Source: Viola odorata (lineage: Eukaryota; Streptophyta; Magnoliopsida; Malpighiales; Violaceae). Taken from it: DNA of 64,000 nt. A program made the translations under genes and the position numbers. The first letter of the stretch is position 1. Each line of letters begins with the position of its first letter. The stretch spans positions 2,420,501 to 2,484,500 of the forward strand of contig OY829539.1 of NCBI GenBank assembly GCA_963691705.1. The letters are read 5' to 3'. Below, piece after piece: positions 10,593 to 20,392 of this stretch. Below the pieces are notes generated by a model. It saw only the letters and a list, made by a program, of their open reading frames with translations, had not been told where the DNA came from and searched no databases.

Positions 10593-11599
10593 GGTTTTTA
10601 ACTCGAGAGTCGGTGCTTGAACAAGAGAGAAAGGACGCTTAATATGATCATCATGTTAAGGAGAGATAATAGGAGGTTTAGGAGAAAGGACAGGTTATTC
10701 TTCCAATGCTGAAACAGTTGATCGTAGCTCAGGTAGTGTGGTGACTATCAAGGCCAAGACATCTAGTGTCTCTGGGGTGATACTTCTATCGAGGGCAAGC
10801 TGCAATGGATCAACATAATTTAATTCAGCTATGTCATAAACAAAGGGATCAATTAAATCAACATAATTTAGACTAGAAAATTCAGAAGGATATCGCATGG
10901 ATTCAAGCATATTGAATTAATGATCTCACCATCGAACTCAAGAAAAATGATGGCGTCATGGACGTCTATCTTGGCCCTGGGAGTAGCAAGAAATGGTCTT
11001 CCCAAAAGTACATTCGTGGCTTTAGTTGAACCTTCACCCTTCATAGCAATGACGTAGAAGTCTGCTGGAAAGGTGAAGTCACCTATTTGGACAAAGACAT
11101 CTTCAATAACACCCTTGGGGTAGATAACAGAGCGATCGGCCAGTTGGATCCCAAGTCTGGTACTTTTCAGAGGGCCCAAACCTAGACAGTTTTAAATCGT
11201 CAAGGGCATGATATTGATACCAGCACCCAAGTCACACATGGCCTTGCCAACGTCAACTATCCCAATTTTGTAGGGGATAATGAATATTTCCTGGTCTTGA
11301 CATTTAGGAGGGATTTTTCTCTGGATGTGGGCGGAAATGTTGGCTCCCACGCTTATCTTGTTGACCCCGGCCATATGGCGTTTATTGATGCACAAGGTCT
11401 TTAAAAATTTAGCATAGCGGGGAATGCTCTTGATTGCTTGGATGAGAGGGATATTGATGACGACCTTGCTAAAGATTTCGAAGATTTCTCGTTCCTCTTT
11501 CCCTTTGTTGGATTTCACTAGATGTTTTGGGAAGGGAGGCTCAAGGATTTGGTGGATATACTCCTGAGTGAATTTCGGAGGGTTTTTGTCATTCCTCGG
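10593..11599 (-). pseudogene. Athila-like element 2: gag end and protease
   Basis: From 11599 downward the minus strand encodes PPKFTQEYIHQILEPPFP, SIPRYAKFLKTLCINKR and the protease active-site block MCDLGAGINIMPL, then after a stop (about 11190) the protease second half with IQLADRSVIYPKGVIEDVF and VLLGRPFLATPRAKIDVHD (11179-10868). A further decayed frame, 10910-10695, is a linker leading to RT. The gag/protease cleavage machinery would mature the polyprotein. Several stops and shifts make it non-functional. At 11600 the reading frame is cut by the Tat LTR and continues at 49585. Confidence 0.85.
11595..11599. repeat. Target site duplication CTCGG, left copy
   Basis: CTCGG directly precedes the Tat LTR at 11600 and recurs directly after the other LTR at 49585-49589. 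Confidence 0.9.
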
Positions 11600-12170
11600 T
11601 GATAAGAATTTGTCTGTTGCCAAAGGGTAGAAGGTGAAAGGGCTCCTCGGATTCAGTGTCCGCGGCGGTCCGATGTACCTGCAAGACGCCGGAAGGGGTC
11701 TCTGACGTAAACACTCCGATGCTTAAGTTAGTATAAGTGGTGAGAAATGGCAGAGCTTGGGCCAGCAAATTCTGCTTCCCTTCTTCCTTCATGGTGGAGG
11801 TATTTTTAGGCGAAAATGAGCATTTCTGCGTAGTTTGGATTACTAGAGGCTATCGATCCCGTCAGGGGTTATAGTTCTCCCATGGTGCGATATGCCATCA
11901 TGGCGTTAGGTGTGGGGGTAGCCGTTACCTAGGTAAGGTAATGACTACGTTCTTCTCTCAGACGTTCATTTTACACTAGGATGGGATAACACCTTTGGTC
12001 ATCACAAAGGGCCGTGCGGGACCCTCCCGTTGACGTCGACCATCCCGGTGTCAATCTCCTAGGGAGAGACAGTAGCTTCGATGCTGCCGTGATGGTAGGA
12101 ACAACAACCATTTTCTCTCCACGCGAGGTATGAGACGAAAATACCCTTGTCGTCAGGTGTATTGTTATCA
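11600..12170 (-). repeat. 3' LTR of the Tat-like element
   Basis: 571 bp, starting TGATAAGAATTTG and ending GTATTGTTATCA on the + strand. It aligns end to end with 49017-49584. The TATA box seen in the other LTR (TATAAATA on the minus strand) is changed here to TAAAAATA (11801-11808 on +). Confidence 0.92.
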
Positions 12171-12302
12171 TAAGCCAAACTGAAAATGAGCCCGAGTGTT
12201 TACCAAGGGCTAACGCTCCCTCTTCAGCTTATTAGTCTTTTATATGCCGGAGTGGCTCTTTGTTAGGAAATGGGTCTGCCCTGACCGCCATTCTTCTGAG
12301 TC
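12171..12302. other. Junction between Tat 3' LTR and antisense gene cassette
   Basis: A polypurine tract is expected directly beside the LTR at 12171 on the minus strand, but the adjacent bases are not purine-rich. The nearest purine run on that strand is GAAGAGGGAGCG at 12214-12225, 44 bp away. The sequence TAAGCCAAACTGAAAATGA at 12171 has a variant copy at about 12920. Confidence 0.5.
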
Positions 12303-12309
12303 TATAAAT
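12303..12309 (+). promoter_or_regulatory. TATA box of antisense gene 1
   Basis: TATAAAT, 63 bp before the ATG of the 127-codon ORF. It points along the + strand, opposite to the element's own transcription. Confidence 0.55.
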
Positions 12310-12371
12310 TGAAGCTTTCCTCCGTGTAAGTTTCTCACATCTTTTTCACTTTTTCCTCCTATATTTTCACC

Positions 12372-12755
12372 ATGGATGAGCTGACCAGAAATTTCCTGAT
12401 CTCCAAAGCTTTGACCCTGAAGAACCTCACTAAGGGTGACATCGGATTCCTAGAGAGGATGATCACCAAGACCTCGGAGGATGTCCTGGAATTGCAAGGA
12501 ATGTCAACCCCCATTCTGTCTAGGCAGCTGGGAATGTCACTGGGGGATTTCAGTCCTTTGGAGAGCTTGGCGAAGTTGGCCGCCACCACTTCCCGCATCG
12601 AGGTGGTTGCTTCTATGCTGCAGCAGAGGAAGGACTTACTGGCCTGCTGCTTGAAGGGTATGAGGGTCTGTTCTGCCGAATTGACCTCCGTTGCTGACGC
12701 CTTGAGGGAGGTTCCCGTCGTGCCAGGGGAGGATGATGTTGGGTCTAACGCTTGA
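12372..12755 (+). CDS. Antisense gene 1 of the Tat element, small helical protein, function unknown
   Basis: An uninterrupted 127-codon frame starts at an ATG in the strong context CACCATGG, 63 bp downstream of a TATA box, and is followed by an AATAAA signal at 12837. The protein (MDELTRNFLISKALTLK...) is rich in Leu, Ala and charged residues and looks mostly alpha-helical, with a Cys pair (LLACCLKG) around residues 95-98 and an acidic tail. There is no signal peptide or membrane segment. I do not recognise the family. It is the first of four + strand genes lying between the pol end and the 3' LTR of a minus-strand Tat element. Unlike the two large genes of the cassette it has no stop or shift, but at this length that may be chance. 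An alternative is that it is the 5' exon of a longer gene; no good donor site is visible at its end. Confidence 0.55.
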   Translation: MDELTRNFLISKALTLKNLTKGDIGFLERMITKTSEDVLELQGMSTPILSRQLGMSLGDFSPLESLAKLAATTSRIEVVASMLQQRKDLLACCLKGMRVCSAELTSVADALREVPVVPGEDDVGSNA

Positions 12756-12836
12756 CTGCTGTCTTTGCTTCCTCTTGTTTCTTTTTCTTATGCTTTCTTG
12801 TACATGCGTCTAGACGCTAAGGCCGTTCAGGCCATA

Positions 12837-12842
12837 AATAAA
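12837..12842 (+). terminator. Poly(A) signal of antisense gene 1
   Basis: AATAAA inside CATAAATAAATAAATGG, about 80 bp after the stop codon, preceded by a T-rich stretch. Confidence 0.5.
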
Positions 12843-13188
12843 TAAATGGTTGTTTCTATCACCATCAAGTCTTCTTTTCCCTTGTTTGATTTCTTGTTGT
12901 GTTAATTGGAGGCATTCGTTGTAAGCCCAACCGAAAATGATTCTTCCTCGGGACACAGTACTGCAGTGGTTATGTCCCGGGAATCGGTAATGAAAGTTCT
13001 GCTTCAACTATTTTCTGGGCCGCCTTCCCAGGGGTAGGTGGTTGGGCAGTTTTTTGGTGTCCTCTGATTGGCGCAATTAACGAGCGGGTATGCCTGTGCC
13101 GGATCGGATTCTGCAATTAGGGTTACTTTTCCTAGGCGCCTTAATTGTTTTTCAAGGGCACGCGAGAGGATCGGAGCGCCTCCTTGGC
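12843..13188 (+). promoter_or_regulatory. Intergenic region with duplicated upstream motif of antisense gene 2
   Basis: About 345 bp without a gene. At about 12918 lies GTAAGCCCAACCGAAAATGA, a variant of TAAGCCAAACTGAAAATGA at 12171 upstream of gene 1. This suggests that the two small genes have related upstream modules. The rest shows nothing I recognise. Confidence 0.4.
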
Positions 13189-13195
13189 TATTTAA
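13189..13195 (+). promoter_or_regulatory. TATA-like box of antisense gene 2
   Basis: TATTTAA within TTGGCTATTTAAGGGAG, 75 bp before the ATG. Confidence 0.4.
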
Positions 13196-13263
13196 GGGAG
13201 TTACTTTCCCTTTTTCTGTTCATCTTCATCTTCTTCTTTCTCTTTTACTCATTTGTGAATTGA

Positions 13264-13686
13264 ATGGCAGATTTCTACTTTTTGGGTACCGCGGATCGGG
13301 ACTCCCTGCCAACCCCTCCGACTTCGCCGGACTCAGATCATCCTCCTCCGTCGCCACCATGGAGGCCGTCAGCCCGCCGAAAGGACCGCAAGAGGCGGAG
13401 GGATAAAACCTCCAAGGTGTCTATCGCACCTTTTGATTCTTCTGGCTCTGCTACTCAGGAGGGTAGCAAACGCTTTCCTTTGTCTGATTGTTTGCTGGAG
13501 AAAACTTCCTCCATCGATGCTAGTGCTGGAACGGTAGTGTCATTTACCAAGGAAAGGTCAGGCCCGTCAGGGCTCGGCTCGGAGAGGGGAGTGGATGAGC
13601 CCTTTCCACCCGCTAACGAGAAGATGCCGTTCCTAGATGACGACGGGGTTTATCACTGTGGCATCTACTGGCCCGATGAGGATTAG
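13264..13686 (+). CDS. Antisense gene 2 of the Tat element, small basic/acidic protein with NLS-like block
   Basis: An uninterrupted 140-codon frame starts at 13264 and has AATAAA 45 bp after its stop (13732). Residues 1-35 are Pro/Ser/Asp-rich. A strongly basic cluster ARRKDRKRRRDK follows at about residues 36-47 and looks like a bipartite nuclear localisation signal. The rest is Ser-rich and ends in an acidic, aromatic tail (FLDDDGVYHCGIYWPDED). A short charged protein with an NLS would act in the nucleus, but the sequence gives no catalytic motif and I do not recognise the family. It sits in the same orientation as genes 1, 3 and 4 and opposite to pol. Homology searches against Tat-lineage elements could tell whether it is a conserved accessory ORF. 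Confidence 0.5.
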   Translation: MADFYFLGTADRDSLPTPPTSPDSDHPPPSPPWRPSARRKDRKRRRDKTSKVSIAPFDSSGSATQEGSKRFPLSDCLLEKTSSIDASAGTVVSFTKERSGPSGLGSERGVDEPFPPANEKMPFLDDDGVYHCGIYWPDED

Positions 13687-13731
13687 TGCCCTTATGTTAG
13701 GCATACTGTATATGCCCTTTGGCATCTTATG

Positions 13732-13737
13732 AATAAA
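13732..13737 (+). terminator. Poly(A) signal of antisense gene 2
   Basis: AATAAA within ATGAATAAAGTGATG shortly after the stop codon, in a T-rich context. Confidence 0.55.
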
Positions 13738-14175
13738 GTGATGCTTTCTATCTTTTTCTCTTTGTCATTATCTTCCCGTCAGCGTGTTGCTCTTGTGGAT
13801 AGCTAACGCGATGGGTTAGCCTTGCTGAGGTAACCGTTTCGCGATTATTTGACTGTGTCAATTTTGTCACCATGCGACGAATAACTTCTCTTTTTAGATT
13901 CTTTTAATATGTTTCCATGTGGCCGCCTTCTTTTTACACGCGTCTCAGCATGGTTGGTAGTTCATTTAATGCGGTGGCATTTGACCCTTTAAGAAGGGAT
14001 CATTTTCTCTTTCCAACACTTTTTGCCCCTGCTTCAAATTTTCTCTTTCGTCTTCCTTCGTCTTTTTCTCAGAAGAACTTCCTGGTCGCCTGCCGTTGTC
14101 CGCCGAGTCACCCATAAATCTTCCCTTTTAAGGTACCACTTCAATCCTTTCAGATTTCCTAGTTGCTGATTTATT
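13738..14175 (+). other. Intergenic region before antisense gene 3
   Basis: About 440 bp of T/C-rich sequence. TTTTAAGG at about 14128 resembles the TATA-like box of gene 2. The 66-codon frame at 13917-14117 is pyrimidine-rich leader sequence and not a credible protein. Confidence 0.4.
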
Positions 14176-16323
14176 ATGGTTAGGAATAGGCCTCGCCAGG
14201 TTCTCTAGAGACCCGTAGATCCAGAGGTCGCACAATCACCCAGTATTTTTACGTGCGATGTGGTTCTAAGGGCCGAACTGGAGGAACACGGTATTACCTT
14301 TCCCCCCGGATATGAACCATTTGTTCCTGAAAGCTACATGCGGCTTCATAATCCGGCGTGGGGTTTCTGTAGGCTACTTTACTTTAAGATGTTCCTCTAT
14401 GGTTTTCGCTTTCCCGTCCATGATTCAATACTAACGCTGCTGCGGGAGCACAACCTTAATCCTGCCCAGATAACTCCTTCTTCCTGGTGTGGGGTTTATG
14501 CCTTTCTTCGCGCTTGCGAGTTGAAGAACATTCTCACCCCATCCCTCAATTTATTTCGCAAATTCTTTAGTATGAATTGTCACAATTGTTTAATCGACAT
14601 CACTCCTCGATGGGATGATGCGTTCGTGCAATCATTTTGGCAGCGGTTTCGCGGCTTTGAGAGGGGTGTGGCTGACTGGAAAAGTAGTTTCTTCGTTCTC
14701 GAGCTACCGTCCTGTTTGTGGCGCATTAACTTTAACCAGGAGCTCATAGGCCCCATTTGGACAAATCCCGCGGTACTGACCAGGACTGAGCTAGAGCAGG
14801 CTAATGCCTTGTTGAACGTGGATACCTGTTATCGTATCCGCGAATTTGCTTTGCTCAAGCCTCTAGAGGAGTGTGTTATGGGTGAGTCTGCCTTTTCTCG
14901 CATTTTCTTTGTATTCGTTCCTTGTCCTAACATGTTTCTTTTTTAGGAGACACTGATGGTTGATCATCTGGTAATGCTAACGCTCCTTTGAATGTAACGC
15001 CGCTCCAAACTTTACCAGCCTCTCCCCCTGGTGAAGGCTCTACTTTCCAAAGCGCTCAGCCCCAGAGGGGAAGGACCAAGACAGTTGCTCGGGGAGGGCG
15101 AAGGCACGGCGGCTCTGTCCGAGCTTCTCGTTTCATCAAGAATTGGCTACCAGACCGTCGCGGGAGAACAAACTCAAGCCGACCCATAACAAGGGTATTT
15201 GATAGTGACGACGAGGATATGGATGTTAAACCAGACCTCCGCCATGCTTCTTCCTCTCACCGGAAAAAAGCTTCGAACAAACACGAGTGGACGGGCTATC
15301 GGAGTTTCTTCTGTTAGTGCGGCGGCTGCTTCCATACCTGTCGTTTCATCCAAGGCAAGTACTTCTCAGTCGGTGAAGATTAATGAGGCGTCGGCTGCCA
15401 CCCGTTCTACCGAGGCGGGGACCCCACCGGTGACAGGCTTTCCTCCTACAGCTATCGCTTCTGATTCTCCAATTTCTCACTGTAATCCCGATGTAGTGGT
15501 CACGTCTTCCGCTGCGGATTCAGTTGCTGAGTTGCCGCATAAAGCCCTTCCGCAATTGTTCTTCACTCTTATCTCGAATGTGATTGCCGAGGGTTCTTCT
15601 TCAAGTCCAACAGTCAATCTTTCCTATGGCGGCCTTAACGGGACCCCGAACTATCGTATGAACTTGACATGGTTCTCTTTTGACGGTCTCCGCGATGTCG
15701 GGGTGTCCAATCCTTTTTCTAGAGATGAGTTTACCGCACCCTTGATAGGGGAAATGATGAGTTCCCGCGAAGAGAAAGAGAAATTTCTTCAGCTTTCTCC
15801 GAAGGCCCGCTACCGGTATATTATGAATGACTCTCTGGATCTCTTCCGTCATCTGAACTATCTGTTCGAAGTTCATGATCATGAATTATGAAACTTTTCT
15901 AGCGCGATATGCGCTCAAAAGGTGCAGCTTGACTGAACGGCGGACCAAGTGAGGTTGCTAACATGTCTCCACGACGAGTCACGGAAGGAGCTAAGCAGAG
16001 AGAGATCCATAGGGAAAGCGAGGGTTGAAGTTCTGGAGGCAGAGTTGGCGTTGGAAAAGAAGAAAAATCTCCTTCTTCACGAAGAGATGCTAGCTCGAGA
16101 CGAGGAGTTTGCCAGGACATCGCTGAAAATGGAGTGGTGGAAAAAGAAGGTCTTGGAAGCCTTCACCTCTGGATTTGCAGCACGCTTTAAGGGTGACTCT
16201 TCTGATCTGGCCCAAGTTGTTGACTATGTTTCTACCGTGATGGACGAGGTTAGCGAAAATAGGAATGGCTCGTCTGCCCCAGAGGGAGAAAGGACTGACG
16301 ACAACGGTGGTGAGGGTGCATAA
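14176..16323 (+). pseudogene. Antisense gene 3: 'putative gypsy type transposon'-like protein, decayed, with intron
   Basis: The likely start is ATG 14176 (MVRNRPRQVL), followed by an in-frame TAG at 14206, then an open frame to 14881. Exon 1 holds the domain with YGFRFPVHDSILTLLREHNLNPAQITPSSW, a pattern like the plant Transposase_28 / putative gypsy type transposon family, and WKSSFFVLELPSCLWRINF. At 14882 a donor GTGAGT opens a 65 bp intron ending TTTTTTAG at 14946; splicing keeps the frame (phase 1). Exon 2 meets a TGA at 14961, reads Arg/Ser-rich sequence to 15317, then needs a frame change into 15300-15891 (domain with LSPKARYRYIMND) and another into 15949-16323, a coiled-coil tail (RVEVLEAELALEKKKNLLLH). 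Members of the family are common in plant gypsy elements, with unknown function. It is paralogous to gene 4. Confidence 0.65.
14882..14946 (+). other. Predicted intron of antisense gene 3 (65 bp, phase 1)
   Basis: Donor G|GTGAGT, T-rich body, acceptor TTTTTTAG|G. It falls at the same position and phase as the first intron of gene 4, after a matching EEC/EKC-x-x-G ending of exon 1. Confidence 0.65.
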
Positions 16324-16828
16324 CATTTTCCCCCGAGGGGTGGCTCAAGTGCCGCAGTAAATTCTTGAATCTCCCCCTTGACCATTATTCCATTCGCTAT
16401 CTCTATTTCTTTTATTCTTCCCTGGAAAATCATTTGACATTGTTCTGTCTGTAATAATGCTGACGCCATGCAGCCTTTATCGCACCGTTTGGTTCATTGT
16501 ATTGTTGCTGTTACTCACTCTTCGTTAGCCTCTCTGTATTGTCGCGCCGTTTCGTGAGGTCGCACGGTGAGGCTAGCACTGCTTTTTAGGTCATTAAATG
16601 CTGCAAGTCCCTAATTAATGCGATTTAAAGAGTAATGATGAGGAAAGACACGTGTCCTTCTCACGGAGAGGCGCTTGAAGCAAGCGCCTTCTAGGGAGAT
16701 GCGAGTGTTGAAGCCTTTCGTCATTGTTTTAAAACTTACACCTTCTCGCGCGTGCCACGTTCTTTGTCACGCCGTTTTGCCATGTGTCAGTTGTTAACTG
16801 GTCGTGCCTTTTTACCCTCTCAGGGTTG
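16324..16828 (+). other. Intergenic region before antisense gene 4
   Basis: About 500 bp without a gene, T/C-rich. It includes GAGGCGCTTGAAGCAAGCGCCTTCT near 16670, in which GGCGCTTG and CAAGCGCC form an 8 bp stem with a 3 nt loop. Nothing else recognised. Confidence 0.4.
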
Positions 16829-16835
16829 TATATAA
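16829..16835 (+). promoter_or_regulatory. TATA box of antisense gene 4
   Basis: TATATAA within GGTTGTATATAATGTT, 155 bp before the ATG at 16984. Confidence 0.5.
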
Positions 16836-17707
16836 TGTTTTCCCTATCTCCTTTCTCGTCCGTTGTTACTTTCTGGAAAATAACCCGCGCCGGTCCTTCT
16901 TTTCTGGTCTGGGACTCCTGGTGTTTTCTTTTGCGAAGGTACACACGCCCTTTCTTTCTCTTTCGTTCTTCTTTTTGTTGGTCATGGCTAAGACTCGTTC
17001 TAAGAAATCTGCTGAGGAAGGAGATCCTCAAAGGTCTGTTGGGGAAGAAAAAATTGATAATACGCCCACTTCTCTCTATACTCTGCCATTAATTCATCGC
17101 AAATTGGCCGAGTTTAGTGTTCAGTTCCCTAAGGATTATCCCGTGCATGTTGCTTCTGAATCGCTCCGCTTGAACAGTCTTTTAACTGGTAATAGTAGAA
17201 TGTTGTATGCTAAATTGTTTGATTATGGGTTTGGGCTTCCCCTTGATCCGCTCGTGAAACTGTTGCTGGCTGATTCCGACTTGGCTCTAGCTCAGTTGAG
17301 CCCTAACGCGATTTGCGTTGTTAGTGCCTTTGCAGCATAGTGCCGATTCAAAGGGATTGAATCCCCCTCTTTAGCGTTACTTCATAATATTTTCCAGCTG
17401 TACTCTCGTAAAGGGGTGATATCAATATCTCCCCATTATGAAGATAGCTCGCTGAAGCCCTTTACTTGGAAACTCATGGGCATTGAATCCTCCGTTCCTT
17501 GCTGGAAGGAGGGATTTTTCATTGTTGACCTGCCTGAGCCTTTATGGAGGGCCGACTTTAATGAAGAAATTAAAGATGGGGCTTGGGGTAGCAGGAAACC
17601 CCTCTCTGACTCGAAAGATGATTGGTTGAAGACGCTGCTTCAACTGGACTTTAGCGTTGACGCCCGTAAAGTGGCTAACGGGTTGGATATGGAGAAATGC
17701 AAAAAGG

Positions 17708-17775
17708 GTGAGCGTTTGGCCTTTTTCCTTTACGTTGCCGGGAAGTACTAACGCTAACATTTTGTAACTGTGCAG
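17708..17775 (+). other. Predicted intron 1 of antisense gene 4 (68 bp, phase 1)
   Basis: Donor GTGAGC directly after a Lys-Lys-Gly end of exon 1, branch-point-like CTAAC, acceptor GTGCAG. It matches the gene 3 intron in position, phase and length. Confidence 0.65.
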
Positions 17776-18071
17776 TGCCTCCACCCGGTTGGGAGCCTGA
17801 GTACTTTCGAAGGAAGAGGAAACGGGAGTAAAAGAAAAAGGCGGAAGCCGAGGCCGAAGCTGTTGCAGCTGCTACCGCTGTTGAAAGGGAGGTTACTGCT
17901 GCTGCTCTAGACACTGCCCAAGCGCTGCCTCCATGAGCTCGTGCTGTGAAGAAGAAGAGGGCTAGGAAAGCGAGCGTTACTCATCTCGCTTCTTCCCAGA
18001 CTGTCGTTTCTTCGGAGGCCACGACTGATACGATCCCTTCCAGAATTCTTCTGATTCCTTTAAGCACCTAG

Positions 18072-18142
18072 GTACTTATTTGTTTCCTCTACCACTTTCT
18101 TTCTTTCCGTGCAGTTTTCTTATTATGCTTTTGTGTTCTTAG
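18072..18142 (+). other. Predicted intron 2 of antisense gene 4 (71 bp, phase 0)
   Basis: Donor AG|GTACTT, T-rich body, acceptor GTTCTTAG|GAA. It links the exon 2 frame to the long exon 3 frame without a shift. Confidence 0.55.
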
Positions 18143-19291
18143 GAAGTCGGCGCTGTCCCTGCTCATTCATCTTCTCAAGGCGGTATGTCTATCGCGGAGT
18201 CCCTCATAGAGCGTCAGAAGAAGGCTCGTTATGAGCTTCAAAATAGCCCTTCGTCGTCTACCGCTAATCCTCCTCTGACGACCCTTAGGGGTGGTGGTGT
18301 GTCTGTCGAGCAATCGCAAGGCGCTAGTTTCGGCGGTGATCCTCACATTTTTTGTGATTCTCCGCTCTATTCTACTTCCGTTGCTGCAGGCTTTAACTCG
18401 AACGCTCTTAATCTTGGAGCGCTTGGCGGGGAGGGGCCTTTTGTTCCTTGCATGGGAGGTTCCAACAGCCGCCCTCCTTCTCCCTCTACTCTACTTTTCG
18501 TTCCGATGTCTCCGCCTGCTGTCGCGAGGGGCGGCCCTGTTCCCAACTTGATGGTTGGTGCCACTTCATATCTTCCTCCTATTATCCCTACTCACCAGAT
18601 TGACTTGCGCTCTTTTAGAGATAACGCTCTGCAATATCCGGCGGATGCTAGCAGTGACGCTATCCTCGCGTTTACCTCCTTCCTGGCGGCTGAGATGATG
18701 TTTCTTCAAAGACAGAGGGATGCCTTTGTGGCTAAGAGCCAACAGGAGCGCATAAAATTCCTCCGTTCTCAAGTGTTTTCTTCCTTCTGCCATCTCTATT
18801 ACATGGATGAGGAAAATGCCAGAGTGACGGCAGACGGGCGAGGGGAGATAGATAAGCTGATGTCTGAGCATCAGGGTCTTCCGGACGCCCTTACCGCTGC
18901 CAAACAGGAATCAGAGACTGCTAAGCGGGAGGCAGCAACTGCTAAGCAGGAGGTGGAAGCTGTTAAGCTTGCCTTAGAGGAGGATAAACAGAAGGGTATT
19001 GCTTTGAACGAACGCCTTTCACAAGAGGGAGCCGAGTTAGGTCAGAAGAGGCAGAGGAATGCTGAGATGTCTGTCGAGCTTGCTCTTTCTGCCGAGAAGA
19101 GCCGTTGGTACTTGAAGGAAGGTGGGGCAGTCATGTCAGAGGCCCTTATGTATAATTACGGGGTAGAGAACCTTCGTATTCAAGTTCTTGCTGACTTCTT
19201 CGACAAGAGGGTCGCAACAATTTCTGATGAGGACTTCTATCGCTCAAGAACCGTTCAGCAAGGAGGAGGCAATACGTCAACTGCTCCTTAG

Positions 19292-19799
19292 GCATCATGC
19301 CTTATTTATTTTTGATTTTCGTAGCTGATGCGCCTTCCTCTATTTTGTAATATTATTTTGTAATATTAACAATATTACTTCTCTCTCGGTTAGGCCGTTG
19401 CTTTTTTGAATGGAATTTATTTATCCACTTCGCTTCATAATACTGTTTGTGCGATTGTTCAACCGCGGCGTTTGCTGCCGTGTTTCTATTCTTGGAGATA
19501 TATCATTTCTATAGTGGCTTGACTTTTAATACAGGCTTCTTAGCTGTATCTTTCTGTTACCTTATCATTGTGTCTCTGGTAGTATTTTCGAGGACGAGTC
19601 AGCGTTACTTCTGTCTGTGTTGTACTCAAATTAATGCCACCCTTTGTTGTCAGGGGAATTATCTAGTCTTGCTAAATTCAGGCCTGCCGCGACAATGTTG
19701 CTGTGATATGGACACCTCTCCAGCTCTACTTCACCGGGTATCAACCGCTCGGTTACTAGCTGGGGTATCTCTTTTCATTCTAAATATCAATGGTTGGCT
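19292..19799. other. Spacer between antisense gene 4 and the Tat tandem repeats
   Basis: About 500 bp, T-rich, with TGTAATATT repeats near 19346-19375 that could serve as a 3' end region of gene 4. The short frame at 19447-19878 is not convincing. Confidence 0.4.
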
Positions 19800-20300
19800 T
19801 GTGGCGTGCCTCGTCTTAGTGAGCCGTCTGATCAGGACTGGGCATCACAAGGATAGGATTTTCACTCCCAAGCGCTGAAACCTCGCGTCTCTAGAGCTTG
19901 CCTCGTCTTGGTGGTCCGTCTGTGTGAGCACGGTCGCCACAAGGATAGGATTTTCACTTCCAGGATGGAGTTGCTCTCTCCTCGGGGCGTGCCTCGTCTG
20001 AATGGGTCGTCTATGTAAGCATGGTTGCCACAAGGATAGGATTTTCACTCCCGAGGATGCCGGGGCATGCCTCATCTTAATGGGTCGTCTATGTGAGCAC
20101 GGTTACCACAAGGATAGGATTTTCACTCTCGGGGGCGTTGGGGCGTGCCTCATCTTAATAGGCCGTCTATGTGAGCACGGTTGCCACAAGGACAGGATTT
20201 TCACTCCCAACGCTATGTTATGTCAGGGCGTGCCTCATCTTAGTGAGCCGTCTGATCAGGACCAGCCATCACAAGGATAGGATTTTCACTCCTGGCATTC
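19800..20300. repeat. Tandem repeat (about 77-94 bp units, six copies) after Tat pol
   Basis: Six degenerate units share GCGTGCCTCGTCTTAGTG, CCGTCTGTGTGAGCACGGT and CACAAGGATAGGATTTTCAC. The GCCTCGTCT word recurs near 19806, 19900, 19987, 20067, 20144 and 20229. Variable tandem repeats downstream of pol are a known trait of Tat/Ogre elements. Confidence 0.88.
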
Positions 20301-20392
20301 TTCATTGCCTGCATACTTCCAGTTGTAAAGTGCACGGAGAGTGCTTCTGATTCATTTGTTAAAATAATGCTGATATTACCGGATAAGAAAGA

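Larger units (their letters stand above)
16984..19291 (+). pseudogene. Antisense gene 4: three-exon 'putative gypsy type transposon'-like protein, decayed
   Basis: The start ATG 16984 (MAKTRSKKSAEEG) has a G at +4. Exon 1 (to 17707) carries YGFGLPLDPLVKLLLADSDLALAQLSP and WKEGFFIVDLPEPLWRADF, matching gene 3 in pattern, with a TAG at 17338. Intron 1 is 17708-17775 (GTGAGC...GTGCAG, phase 1). Exon 2 encodes a basic then Ala/Glu-rich region with stops at about 17829 (TAA), 17935 (TGA) and 18069 (TAG). Intron 2 is about 18072-18142 (GTACTT...TTCTTAG). Exon 3 is open from 18143 to 19291: Ser/Pro/Gly-rich region, FRDNALQYPADASSD, then a long coiled coil (about codons 225-310 of the exon) with heptad-like AKQESETAKREAATAKQEVE, and a conserved end LRIQVLADFFDKR. 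All stops can be explained by C-to-T or G-to-A changes. The family is frequent in plant gypsy elements and its role is unknown. Confidence 0.7.
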
